Notes under the pieces: model-generated
What the model was told of the DNA's origin: nothing
The model's database searches: none
What the model saw: the letters and a program-made list of their open reading frames with translations, nothing else
Program-made: the position numbers and the translations under genes
From: Streptococcus thermophilus
Lineage (GTDB): Bacteria > Actinomycetota > Actinomycetes > Mycobacteriales > Mycobacteriaceae
Assembly (NCBI GenBank): GCA_900618065.1
Contig: UYIL01000003.1
Span: 2,108,001 to 2,172,000 of the forward strand
Reading direction: 5' to 3'
DNA: 64,000 bases
Shown: positions 1 through 7,752 of the stretch, piece by piece
Layout of the letters: every line of letters begins with the position of its first letter
Numbering within the stretch: position 1 is the first letter of the stretch

Positions 1-2
1 AG

Positions 3-1436
3 GTCGTAGATTTTGACCCGGTCCGCGACGGTAAAACGATCACACAGTTTTGCAAAGAACTCGACATCTCGCGGCAGACGTACATCAACATCAAAAACCG
101 GGTAGCGCAGAAGGGCCGATCTGGCATTGTGCCCGATTCGACCGCACCGAAGAACCCAGCTCGAAAATTCGACGACACAGACAAGGTCGCGGTCGTCAAC
201 GCGAGACAACATTTGATGGAACAAGGGCTGGATTACGGCCCATGGTCGATCTACTACTACCTGTTCGATTCGATCGGTCCTGAGCGCACCCCGTCGCGTT
301 CGACCATCGCGTCGTGGCTTCATGAGCTCGGTTTCGTCGACGCCAACGCCCGTAAACGACCGCGCAGCTCCTATAAGCGCTTCGCCCGCGATTTCGTCGG
401 TGAGCTGTGGCAGATTGATGGGCTGGTCTACCGCCTGTTCGACCATGCGCACACGCAGGTGACGATCTACCAGATCATCGACGACGCCAGCAGATTCGAC
501 GTCGGCACCAAAGCGTTCGCTTTGCCGGAAAACGGAACCGACGCACGCGCCGTGCTGGCCGAAGCGTTCGCAACCTACGGCAAACCTCAAGAGATCCTCT
601 CCGATAACGGCGAGGCGTTCGCCACCTACCACCGTGGACACCTCTCCGCTACCGAGTTGTGGCTCGCCAGTGAAGGCGTCTTGGCTATCGCTGGGTTCGC
701 CGCCACAACTCAAGGAAAAGACGAGCGATCCCACCGCACACTGACCCAGTTCTTAGACGTGCGCCACCCGGTAAGCCTTGCTGAGGTCAACACGTATCTC
801 GCTGAATATCGCGTCGTGTACAACGAGCGGCGACGCCACCAATCGCTGCTGGTGGGCAAGATGCATATCACCCCGCGCCAAGCTTTCGACACATTCCCGA
901 AGGCAACACCGCCCACACAGCCGCTTGATCCGGAGAACATTTGGGCCCGCGTGGTCGCCTTCAACCAGGCACATAACCCCCACGCAGCACCCACAGCGAC
1001 AAACGGCCCCGGGGAAGCGGCAACTTCACCCGAGGCCAGCACCGATGACATGGCAGCTCAGCAAGGCCTACCTCCCACCGATACCCCCACACTAACGATG
1101 CTGACGACACAATCAACAAACAGTTGGGGCATCCCAGACGAACTGCGTGTGAGCAAAGACGGAGTCGTCCGCGTATGCGGACACGGCCTCTACATTGGCC
1201 TGAGATTCAAAAACCGCCTGCTCTACACCACGGTCACCGACGACAACGTCGCAGAGTTCTTCACAGCCCACGACGGCGAATTCCTCTTCAGCGTGCCACT
1301 GCCGATCACGCTGAGCCACAGGCCACCCGGCGGGCAGATCAACATCAATCTCGTCGATGGGATGAAGCACCGCCAACCGCCACAGCTCAAACCGAACCTA
1401 TCCAAGCCCCGGCCAAAACGCAGGCCGCAACCATGA
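3..1436 (+). CDS. IS481-like transposase (5' end outside window)
   Basis: DDE-type transposase. The frame is open to the left edge, so the true start is outside; the first in-window residues resemble a helix-turn-helix ('FCKELDISRQTYINIKNR'). An integrase-core domain follows. Counting from the internal ATG at 129, the likely catalytic residues are D97 in 'WQIDG', D159 in 'LSDNG' and E199 in 'KDERSHRT', the spacing and motif style of IS481/IS3-related enzymes. The roughly 170-residue tail past the core is longer than in compact IS481 transposases. The frame reads through to a normal stop with no break visible, so the gene may be intact apart from the cut edge. Confidence 0.85.
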   Translation, partial: VVDFDPVRDGKTITQFCKELDISRQTYINIKNRVAQKGRSGIVPDSTAPKNPARKFDDTDKVAVVNARQHLMEQGLDYGPWSIYYYLFDSIGPERTPSRSTIASWLHELGFVDANARKRPRSSYKRFARDFVGELWQIDGLVYRLFDHAHTQVTIYQIIDDASRFDVGTKAFALPENGTDARAVLAEAFATYGKPQEILSDNGEAFATYHRGHLSATELWLASEGVLAIAGFAATTQGKDERSHRTLTQFLDVRHPVSLAEVNTYLAEYRVVYNERRRHQSLLVGKMHITPRQAFDTFPKATPPTQPLDPENIWARVVAFNQAHNPHAAPTATNGPGEAATSPEASTDDMAAQQGLPPTDTPTLTMLTTQSTNSWGIPDELRVSKDGVVRVCGHGLYIGLRFKNRLLYTTVTDDNVAEFFTAHDGEFLFSVPLPITLSHRPPGGQININLVDGMKHRQPPQLKPNLSKPRPKRRPQP

Positions 1437-1460
1437 TCGACTAGGCACGTCCAAAAAGTC

Positions 1461-1516
1461 CATCGACTCCATGCCCAATAAGTCATCGGACTCCGTGCCC
1501 AAGAACCTCATGGACA
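1461..1516. repeat. Right-end repeats of the IS481-like element
   Basis: Two imperfect direct copies, 'CATCGACTCCATGCCCAA' (1461-1478) and 'CATCGGACTCCGTGCCCAA' (1484-1502), lie just past the transposase stop and are followed by 'CCTCATGGACA' ending near 1516. Tandem transposase-binding motifs ending in ...ACA fit an IS right end. The exact end is inferred, because the left end is outside the window. Confidence 0.5.
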
Positions 1517-2000
1517 TAACACACGCTTCCTAACAATGCGCTAGAGTAAAGCCAATAATTTCACCCCCACGGTGTCTACTTTCCGGGGGCCGGGCCCCAC
1601 ATCTAACCCCGCGACACGCCGGAGTCAGACACACATTTTGTCGTTTAACCCGCCTCTGGCGTTTTCAGAAAAGCCGGTGACATAAAAAATGCTCCTGGGG
1701 ATAGCAAAAACTATCCGGCAGGAGTTCAGTCTTCCCGGCGTTATACGTGGCGGTCTGCTGCTACCGTGCACAAAATTGCTTTACGTGGGTGCGACCCACT
1801 ACCACACTTTCCCTGTCAGCCACACACACGACTTACCTTGCCTAAGGGGCGACGGGCGACGTCTCCGGCTTAAACCTCACCGGCACGTGTGCGTTTAAGT
1901 TATTTCACGGCTTACAAAGTCTCTAGCAAAGCGAGAACTTTCGCGCACTGACTACTGTAGCGTGCTGCGTCGTACAGCACAAGTAGACTCGAACCTTTGT
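1517..2000. other. Gene-poor stretch between transposase and integrase
   Basis: No convincing gene is visible here. A 69-codon open frame at 1689-1898 has no ribosome binding site and no recognisable content. The stretch holds a strong hairpin (1692-1724) and ends with the integrase promoter. It probably is non-coding DNA near the element's recombination or regulatory sites. Confidence 0.5.
1692..1724. repeat. Strong inverted repeat (hairpin)
   Basis: 'CTCCTGGGGATAG' and 'CTATCCGGCAGGAG' form a stem of about 12 pairs with a small internal mismatch around a CAAAAA loop. No T-run follows, so it is not a typical terminator. It could be a protein binding site of the element; that is a guess. Confidence 0.45.
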
Positions 2001-2017
2001 TATAGAGTACGTTAAAA
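2001..2017 (+). promoter_or_regulatory. Putative integrase -10 region with repeat shared near the att scar
   Basis: 'TATAGA' at 2001-2006 would serve as a -10 box, putting the transcription start only a few bases before the ATG at 2020 (near-leaderless). It overlaps the 12-mer 'AGTACGTTAAAA' (2006-2017), which recurs at 5846-5857 beside the tRNA-His scar. A shared integrase or excisionase site would explain the repeat. Confidence 0.4.
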
Positions 2018-2019
2018 GC

Positions 2020-3243
2020 ATGAGCACTACACCGAAGACCTTCATTGAGCCAGGGCACACATCAATCGACCGAGCAACGCCGAGAAAAACACCGACCGGC
2101 TGGCAACTCGACTGGTCAGTACGACTGCACGACGGACGCATAAAACAACGGCGATCTAAGGCCAAGACCAAGGGCGAAGTAAGAGCACGCGCACGACGCA
2201 AGGCCGAGGAAATGCTGGCCACCCCCTCAACAGACTGGACACCGCGCACGCCGATAACGACGTACATCGACAAGGTCACACGCCCAAAGATCGAAGAATC
2301 ATCGCAGCTTAAAGACCTATCGAAGCGGCGCTATCTCGCATCGCTGAATCTCGTCGCCGCCGAACTCAAGGGCTACAGCGTGCACGACGCTATGCAATTC
2401 CGCGTACTAGAGCACACACTGCAAGCCATTGCGACCACCCACCCGGGCAGCGTGTCCAGCGCACGCACGGTGCTATCGACCTACATCGCTGACGCACTTG
2501 TTCGCGATGGAGTCATTGCGGGCAACCCCATACGCGGGGCCAGGCTAGACATTCGAGCACAGGGGAAAGGCGAGGTAGACGGCCGTAGAACGCTCACGAG
2601 CGAGGAATACGACACGGTCGTCAAGCACCTGCTCACGCGCGATACCAGCGGGCCGCTGGTGCAGCCAAAGAAAGGCGGCGCGCGACAGTCAACAATCAAC
2701 GCGCACGCCCGAGTTACGCGCCTGACGCTGCTACAGGCGGTAACAGGGCTGCGCATCTCCGAAGCCAACCGCCTGCGCTGGGAGCACGTCGAGGACAACG
2801 GCGAGAACATCATCATCAACGCGACCAAGGACATCGTCAAAGGCCGCAAGGGCAAGGAAAAGGGCCGCTACATACCAATTCTGCGTGAAGACGTAGCGGA
2901 ATACCTACGTACACACCGCGAGGACGAGGCGCACTACGTCGTAGGCTCACCGACGACAACGGCGAGCGCATGGGACGCGACCAACGCCGACGACAAAGTA
3001 CCCGAGCTATACAAACAAATCGCCGACGAGACGGGTGTCGAGATTCTTCGCGACCTTCGCAGCCACTCATGGCGCGCCACACTGCACGGCGTGTACGCCG
3101 ACGTGATGGACGCGAGGACACGGGCAGACATCTTCGGCCACACCGAGCAGATCGCAGACGAGTACTACAACGACCGCGCCAACGTCGAAGCACTCATTCG
3201 AGCGACCGCGCAAGCACGTACTTTCGTAGACACACCAAGGTAG
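2020..3243 (+). CDS. Tyrosine recombinase / integrase
   Basis: Phage- or island-type site-specific recombinase of 407 residues, a usual length. A basic N-terminal region (about 1-70) is followed by a SAM-like core-binding domain (about 75-165) and the catalytic domain (about 190-395). The catalytic set is visible: R245 in 'TGLRISE', H349 and R352 in 'SHSWR', H374 in 'GHTE' and the nucleophile Tyr at 382 or 383 in 'EYYND'. All are present, so it is probably active. It likely integrated this element at the tRNA-His 3' end 2.7 kb downstream. The ATG at 2020 was chosen because a -10 element lies just before it. Confidence 0.93.
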   Translation: MSTTPKTFIEPGHTSIDRATPRKTPTGWQLDWSVRLHDGRIKQRRSKAKTKGEVRARARRKAEEMLATPSTDWTPRTPITTYIDKVTRPKIEESSQLKDLSKRRYLASLNLVAAELKGYSVHDAMQFRVLEHTLQAIATTHPGSVSSARTVLSTYIADALVRDGVIAGNPIRGARLDIRAQGKGEVDGRRTLTSEEYDTVVKHLLTRDTSGPLVQPKKGGARQSTINAHARVTRLTLLQAVTGLRISEANRLRWEHVEDNGENIIINATKDIVKGRKGKEKGRYIPILREDVAEYLRTHREDEAHYVVGSPTTTASAWDATNADDKVPELYKQIADETGVEILRDLRSHSWRATLHGVYADVMDARTRADIFGHTEQIADEYYNDRANVEALIRATAQARTFVDTPR

Positions 3244-3450
3244 ACATGCGTGCGCTGCAGTAAGTTGAACTAGCGAGCTGACACCAAGCTCGCAGCACCT
3301 TCTCCAAGCATCGATAGAGCTAACACGATAAAAATCGAGCCTGTGCCCATATCGACGAAGTGGCCGTATTGACTGATGCGAGTGGTCGGGTGTGATGTAG
3401 ACTTCCCGCATGGCACGGGTGTGCGGTTGTAGTGGTATGAGCTGGGGTTA

Positions 3451-3609
3451 ATGCGCACGCGCATGGCCTTTTACTACGACTACGGCTATTTCCCGCTCGA
3501 GGAGTACGCCCGCATCGTGGCGGATTTACCCAATCATGATCTGGCTTACGCTAATGGCCTGGTGCGGGCGTTTGTTGCGTACTGCGCTCGTGAATCAGCC
3601 AAACAATGA
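3451..3609 (+). CDS. Small orphan ORF, 52 residues
   Basis: I do not recognise this product. ATG at 3451 follows 'GCTGGGG', a weak ribosome binding site. The product is aromatic and acidic near its N-terminus ('MAFYYDYGYFPLEEYARI') and looks like a folded protein fragment rather than random translation. Its last 59 bases overlap the 3' end of the transporter gene on the other strand. It may be a remnant of a larger island gene, or a small protein of the element. Coding status is uncertain. Confidence 0.3.
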   Translation: MRTRMAFYYDYGYFPLEEYARIVADLPNHDLAYANGLVRAFVAYCARESAKQ

Positions 3610-4543
3610 AGCGAACCGCGCACACCATCCAGTGCAGTGCCAAAACAACAAGCAGCATCTGACTGACGCCGTTTAGCCAGACAGCACCAGTAGTTTGGGA
3701 CATGAAGTGCGTTCCGAGGCTCAGCGTGCCAACGGGAAATGTTGACCCCCACCAACCTGGCGTGTAGGCCGCCCACCGGCTCACGGTGCGTGAGAAGTGC
3801 CGGGCCGCATACATCATCGGGCCGATTCCAAGAATGATCATCGTAGCCCCATATGCGGCACCGACTTGTTCGCTGAACAGCAGCTGTGCTGCTGCCGTTG
3901 ATTGCCCGACAATACCCAGCGGAATCCATGCCGTTCCACCCATCGTCGGCGGGATGGAGAGATGTCTTCGCGCAGCGGCTACATAACACCGCGCAAAGAT
4001 GGGCAGAGCGGTGACAAGCGCGAGAATGAACGAGGCAGTTCCAGCTGCGTGGAACAGACCCGCGGCGAACGTGCTGTGAGCCTCAACGTAGCTGGCGAGC
4101 TGAGCTGCGCTTGTGGCCGCCACCATAGGCGACACAAGGGCCAGGCCCCACTGGAAGGTGGGGGCGCCTGAAAACTTCTGTAGTTGTTTTATGCACACCA
4201 CCCAGCTAAGCGGCGCCCCGATCCACCACGAAGCGAGTTGCCAATGCACTGCTCCGCTGATCCCGGTTGCGGCAGAACCCAGCGCCAGAATTCCCATGGA
4301 CGTCATTCCCCACTGCGGCATCGACTGCGAGCTAAACCCAGGTTCACGATAGTGCCACCACCCCGCCACCAGAGTGCACAGTATCCCGACACCGAGTACC
4401 AAGAGCAGCGGCGAAACGATCGGCACTCCATGCATATTGCTTAACGTGGCAAGAATTGAGGTGCCCATCAGTGACCCAGCCCACGCAGGACCCGGTGAAG
4501 GCAGATTCGAACTTGGCTGTGTCTGGGGACGCGTACTTGTCAT
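3551..4543 (-). CDS. TDT/TehA (SLAC1-like) family transporter
   Basis: Integral membrane protein of about 330 residues with some ten hydrophobic segments, the usual size and shape of the tellurite-resistance/dicarboxylate transporter (TDT) family. Family members export or import small anions such as malate, sulfite or chloride; the substrate here cannot be read from sequence. An open frame continues to 4624, but the ATG at 4543 is preferred because 'GAGGTG' lies just before it and the longer version would run into the divergent regulator. The neighbouring LysR gene, 71 bp away and divergent, is probably its regulator. It sits between an integrase and an att-like scar, so it may be acquired cargo. 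Confidence 0.75.
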   Translation of the reverse strand: MTSTRPQTQPSSNLPSPGPAWAGSLMGTSILATLSNMHGVPIVSPLLLVLGVGILCTLVAGWWHYREPGFSSQSMPQWGMTSMGILALGSAATGISGAVHWQLASWWIGAPLSWVVCIKQLQKFSGAPTFQWGLALVSPMVAATSAAQLASYVEAHSTFAAGLFHAAGTASFILALVTALPIFARCYVAAARRHLSIPPTMGGTAWIPLGIVGQSTAAAQLLFSEQVGAAYGATMIILGIGPMMYAARHFSRTVSRWAAYTPGWWGSTFPVGTLSLGTHFMSQTTGAVWLNGVSQMLLVVLALHWMVCAVRFIVWLIHERSTQQTPAPGH

Positions 4544-4602
4544 GCACCTCACGCTAACGCTGCAGGATGTGAAACCAAGATGACGAGAGTGCATGTGCGG
4601 GT

Positions 4603-4614
4603 TACCATGCTCAC
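4603..4614 (+). promoter_or_regulatory. -10 box of a leaderless LysR transcript
   Basis: 'TACCAT' at 4603-4608 ends six bases before the ATG at 4615, the spacing of leaderless mRNAs, which are common in corynebacteria. The 71-bp divergent gap must also hold the transporter promoter and the LysR binding site. Confidence 0.45.
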
Positions 4615-5511
4615 ATGTACCCAAAACTACCTGCGATAACAGATCTTGAGGCGCTCCTCGCTGTATCGCGCGCGGGATCCATCTCCCGCGCCGCTAGGGA
4701 CATGGGAATGAACCAGCAGACACTGTCAACTAGGGTCTCTCGCGCTGAGCAGGTGCTTGGAGTCACCGTTTTCGAGCGCTCCCCATATGGGATCAAGGCC
4801 ACCGAGAGTGGCGAGGTGGTACTCGAGGCGGTACCTGCACTGCTGACAGCGTGCGCTGATTTTGCTCACAATGTTGAGCAGGCACGCGCTGACAACCTCG
4901 CACGACACCTGACTGTGGCCGTGTCCAACACAGTGGCGGAGATCCACTACCCGGTATGGGCAGCCGCGTTTCGTGATGCGCATCCCAAGGTCAAACTCAC
5001 TATGGTCCATGGGAATTCCCAAGACGTTCGCGAACTCGTTGCTACCGGTATCGCTGGGCTTGGGATCGTAGAGGGTGGTACGCCCCGACATGATCTCATC
5101 GAGACGGTGCTGTGCCCAGACGAGCTAGTGCTTGCGGTCCCCGCGCATCACCTGTGGGCCAACAGAGAGTCGGTGAGCAGAGAAGAATTGCGCGCAACCC
5201 CACTCATAGTTCGAGAACCGGGGTCAGGAACGCGCCGGGTGATCGAAGAGGAGTTGGGCGAACTCGCCGACCCAGCCGGCGAGTTCGGCTCTTTGTCTGC
5301 GCAACGCGCGGGGATGATCGCCCTCGGAGCACCCGCGATCATTCCCCGGAGCGCCGTGCTGGATCAGGTTGCTTTGGGGGCGGCGGCGATCGTAGCCACA
5401 GAAGTCTCGTTCGAGCGCAGCATCTCCGCAGTCGTTCGCCGCGGTGCGACGGTGCCCAAAGACGCGACAGCGTTTACCCGGCTTGCCAAATCTTTCGGAG
5501 CGCTCAGTTAA
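4615..5511 (+). CDS. LysR-family transcriptional regulator
   Basis: Regulator of 298 residues, a typical LysR length. The N-terminal winged helix-turn-helix spans about residues 8-67 ('GSISRAARDMGMNQQTLSTR'), and a periplasmic-binding-protein-like effector domain follows (about 92-290). It is divergent from the TDT transporter gene with a 71-bp shared gap, the classic arrangement in which a LysR protein controls its neighbour and itself. The inducer is unknown. The gene seems intact and has no Shine-Dalgarno sequence, fitting a leaderless start. Confidence 0.9.
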   Translation: MYPKLPAITDLEALLAVSRAGSISRAARDMGMNQQTLSTRVSRAEQVLGVTVFERSPYGIKATESGEVVLEAVPALLTACADFAHNVEQARADNLARHLTVAVSNTVAEIHYPVWAAAFRDAHPKVKLTMVHGNSQDVRELVATGIAGLGIVEGGTPRHDLIETVLCPDELVLAVPAHHLWANRESVSREELRATPLIVREPGSGTRRVIEEELGELADPAGEFGSLSAQRAGMIALGAPAIIPRSAVLDQVALGAAAIVATEVSFERSISAVVRRGATVPKDATAFTRLAKSFGALS

Positions 5512-5660
5512 ATCTTGGGGACGTCGTCGCCGTCATCGAACTCAAATCGGTTTGGCTGGAGCAGGTCCTCGCGGTTCACGACCTCCACGATCACCTCGGC
5601 AACAAGCTCGCGGGAGGTGGTGGATTCGGGGTTGCGGGGGGGCGTCGAGAAGTGAAATGC
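5508..5660 (-). pseudogene. Remnant of an unidentified gene (C-terminal piece)
   Basis: On the minus strand the frame ending at 5508 reads '...RELVAEVIVEVVNREDLLQ...' with a plausible acidic C-terminus ('FEFDDGDDVPKI') of about 45-50 residues. No start or ribosome binding site is visible, and the stretch further upstream looks random. It resembles the tail of a deleted island or phage gene. Its stop overlaps the LysR stop region. I do not recognise the family. Confidence 0.3.
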
Positions 5661-5970
5661 CCTTGGAAGATTGGCTTGAACACCTAAATCCTTAGCCCAG
5701 CAAGGACCCCCACATCTTGTGCCACACCCAAGCACCACGAAAACGACCTACGCACTCCCAAACGCGAAGAGCCCCTTTAGTGAGCAATCGTGTCTTTCCC
5801 GCAAAATCGCCCGATTCAAATAGAGGGATCGGACAGGTACGCCAAAGTACGTTAAAAAGAACGTTAAGCGATTCAGTAACAGCACGTAACCGGCAGTAGA
5901 GCACGGTAGATAAAACATCGCTGACCACTGCCTACGGCCACATACGTACAGGTACTGAAGTTGTCCGTCA
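5661..5970. other. Gene-free stretch next to the att-like scar
   Basis: No gene is visible. It has short repeats that could be recombinase arm sites: 'AGTACGTTAAAA' (5846-5857, also before the integrase gene), a following 'ACGTTAAG' (5861-5868), and 'ACAGGTAC' twice (5833-5840 and 5948-5955). This is what the flank of an integrase attachment site would be expected to hold; function is inferred. Confidence 0.4.
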
Positions 5971-6012
5971 AGACCCTGGGTGTCGCGGGTTCGAGTCCCG
6001 TCAGCCACCCCA
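5971..6012 (+). pseudogene. 3' half of a tRNA-His gene (attachment-site scar)
   Basis: The sequence gives the 3' anticodon stem 'CCTGG' (5975-5979), a five-base variable loop, T stem 'GCGGG' with loop 'TTCGAGT' and 'CCCGT', acceptor strand 'CAGCCAC' (6002-6008), discriminator C (6009) and encoded CCA (6010-6012). A C discriminator and this T-arm/acceptor layout match bacterial tRNA-His. Bases left of about 5971 do not complete an anticodon arm, D arm or 5' acceptor strand, so the 5' half is missing. A terminator follows directly, as for a native tRNA gene. Confidence 0.7.
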
Positions 6013-6020
6013 ACGTCGGA

Positions 6021-6061
6021 GGCCCTGTCCATTCCCCCTCGGGGAGCGGACAGGGCCTTTT
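6021..6061 (+). terminator. Terminator after the tRNA-His fragment
   Basis: Ten-pair stem 'GGCCCTGTCC' (6021-6030) with 'GGACAGGGCC' (6048-6057), followed by TTTT. It probably ended the original tRNA-His transcript and may also stop the convergent L,D-transpeptidase transcript. Confidence 0.8.
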
Positions 6062-6080
6062 CGCAGCCTCTACGACCGGG

Positions 6081-7280
6081 TTAGAAGTCTTCGCCGGCCT
6101 TGACGGACTGGCCCGGCTCAAGGTCGATATTCCAGTAGCCCAAGCCGTCATAGGGGCTGAGTGTTTCGCCGGCGGTGTGAATGACCTCCACCGGGTCGCC
6201 GCGTTTGGTGTTCTGGAGGAACCACTGCGCGTCCTCAGGACGGGCGTTGATGCAACCGTGCGACTGGTTGTGCTCACCCAGCGCCCAGATTGCCCACGGC
6301 GCGGAGTGGACGTAGATGCCCGAGAACGACAGCTGCGTCGCGTAGTCGACCGGAGTGACGTACCCGCCGTTTTCCAGAGCCAAACCGTAACTACGGGAGT
6401 CCATGACCAAGTGGTCGTGCTGGTCACCGACAACATAGGTGCCGTTCGGGGTATCAAACACCCCGTCCTCACCAAGCGAGACCTTGAACGACTTGATCTC
6501 CTCACCGTTCTTGAACACGGTCAAGGTCTTGCCGTAATTGTTCACCACCGTGCGCATCTCATCGCCGATGGTGAAGGAGGTCTCCGTGTCCTCTGCGCCG
6601 AAGATGCCGTCGCCTAAATCCCGGCCATACAGACCCGCCTTGACGGTCACCTCGGTGCCTGGCTCCCAGTACTCCACCGGGCGCCAGCGCAGCTGGTTAG
6701 CATCCAGCCAGATGAACCCGCCCTCGGTGTCATTGGAGGTCTCGACAGTAATGGCATCCTCGACAGCCTTCTTGTCGCTGGGGGCGATGTCGAAGTAGAA
6801 CGAGATAGCTTGGCCGGCACCGACCTCCTCCCCTTCCTGCGGGCTCAGGGAGGCGGTCGATTGCATCGATGGCGTCACCGTAGAGAACGTTGCTGTGGAG
6901 GTCTTGCCGGTTTCGGTGGTCGCCTCGACGGTGTACTCGCGGCTGTATCCGAGCGGTTCGGTCGTGGTCCATTCCGTCTTATCGTCGTTGAGCTCGGCTT
7001 CGACCTCTTTACCCTCCTCATTGGTCATGGTGACCTTCTCCAGACCGATGGGGGCAGTCACCGTCACTGGGGCTCCAGGCTCCACGTCCTCGGCGCCATC
7101 CTCGACAGAGATTTCAGCGGGGTCATCCTTGACCTCTTCCGTCGTTTCTGTCGTCTCGGTGTTCTCCGCAGCGTTCCCGTCCTGCTCGATGGTGCACGCC
7201 GCCAGGGCCGAACCCGCGATCACCAATGCAACACCTGCGGCTGCCGCGCGCCTGACACGCGAACCCCAGCTCTTACTCAT
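6081..7280 (-). CDS. L,D-transpeptidase lipoprotein
   Basis: Cell-wall enzyme that makes 3-3 peptide cross-links in peptidoglycan. The N-terminus has a lipoprotein signal peptide with lipobox ending 'ALAAC' (lipidated Cys29), then a Thr/Glu-rich linker, one or two Ig-like domains as in mycobacterial Ldt proteins, and a YkuD catalytic domain with the active-site motif 'SHGCINARP' near the C-terminus. About 399 residues, normal for the actinobacterial type. The ATG at 7280 gives a clean signal peptide, but the TTG at 7295 is possible; neither has a well-spaced ribosome binding site. It is transcribed towards the tRNA-His scar, so it is the first chromosomal gene right of the island. Confidence 0.9.
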   Translation of the reverse strand: MSKSWGSRVRRAAAAGVALVIAGSALAACTIEQDGNAAENTETTETTEEVKDDPAEISVEDGAEDVEPGAPVTVTAPIGLEKVTMTNEEGKEVEAELNDDKTEWTTTEPLGYSREYTVEATTETGKTSTATFSTVTPSMQSTASLSPQEGEEVGAGQAISFYFDIAPSDKKAVEDAITVETSNDTEGGFIWLDANQLRWRPVEYWEPGTEVTVKAGLYGRDLGDGIFGAEDTETSFTIGDEMRTVVNNYGKTLTVFKNGEEIKSFKVSLGEDGVFDTPNGTYVVGDQHDHLVMDSRSYGLALENGGYVTPVDYATQLSFSGIYVHSAPWAIWALGEHNQSHGCINARPEDAQWFLQNTKRGDPVEVIHTAGETLSPYDGLGYWNIDLEPGQSVKAGEDF

Positions 7281-7295
7281 CCTCGAAACACACAA

Positions 7296-7597
7296 CCCTT
7301 ATTCAAGTCCCAAACAGGTGCCATACACGTGCAAGGCCCCATCGCAATAACTACTCACAATATAGATCGCCGGCACACGAATTCCAGTCGCAGGGCAGCC
7401 CTCGCACCAACCTGTCACGAAGCTGATATAAACCGTGTACCGTCGCGTTATCGCATCGTTACTATCCATTCACCGACGCATGCGGACCCGTCCATTCACC
7501 GCGTCCAGCACCCCTCCGCTTTTCAACTGTGACCTGGCGATTTCACTCTATGCGGACCGAACTGCTATATTTTCTCTTCGTTGCCTTAACGGCCAGC
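7296..7597. other. Intergenic region between ldt and tRNA-Lys
   Basis: No gene is visible. The stretch holds the promoter of the L,D-transpeptidase on one strand and that of tRNA-Lys on the other; 'TATATT' at 7566-7571 is a plausible -10 box for the tRNA. 'TCCATTCACCG' occurs twice between about 7465 and 7505; no function can be given. Confidence 0.4.
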
Positions 7598-7670
<73 letters not shown>

Positions 7671-7679
7671 CAACAACCA

Positions 7680-7712
7680 CAGGCTGGGAGATTCTCCCGG
7701 CCTGTTTTTCTT
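7680..7712 (+). terminator. Terminator after tRNA-Lys
   Basis: Stem 'CAGGC.GGGAGA / TCTCCC.GCCTG' followed by TTTTTCTTT, ten bases past the tRNA end. Confidence 0.8.
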
Positions 7713-7752
7713 TGGTCGGATTCCCCGCCCGCGCTTTTGTACCCTGGTGCTC

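Larger units (their letters stand above)
1..6012. mobile_element. Probable right part of a genomic island integrated at tRNA-His
   Basis: This segment holds a transposase gene, a tyrosine recombinase gene, a lone transporter/regulator pair and a gene remnant, and it stops at a detached 3' half of a tRNA-His gene (5971-6012). Tyrosine recombinases often integrate into tRNA 3' ends, restoring a full tRNA at one end and leaving the displaced 3' half at the other. The displaced half here lies at the right end, followed by the native terminator, so the element should extend leftwards beyond the window. The left boundary and the intact tRNA-His are not visible. The TDT/LysR pair could be island cargo or an older insertion. 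Confidence 0.45.

Noticed and set aside
1689..1898. 69-codon frame between transposase and integrase
   Set aside because: No ribosome binding site, odd composition, and it covers a strong hairpin.
6810..7532. 240-codon frame on the plus strand
   Set aside because: Antisense to the L,D-transpeptidase, which has clear domains on the minus strand.
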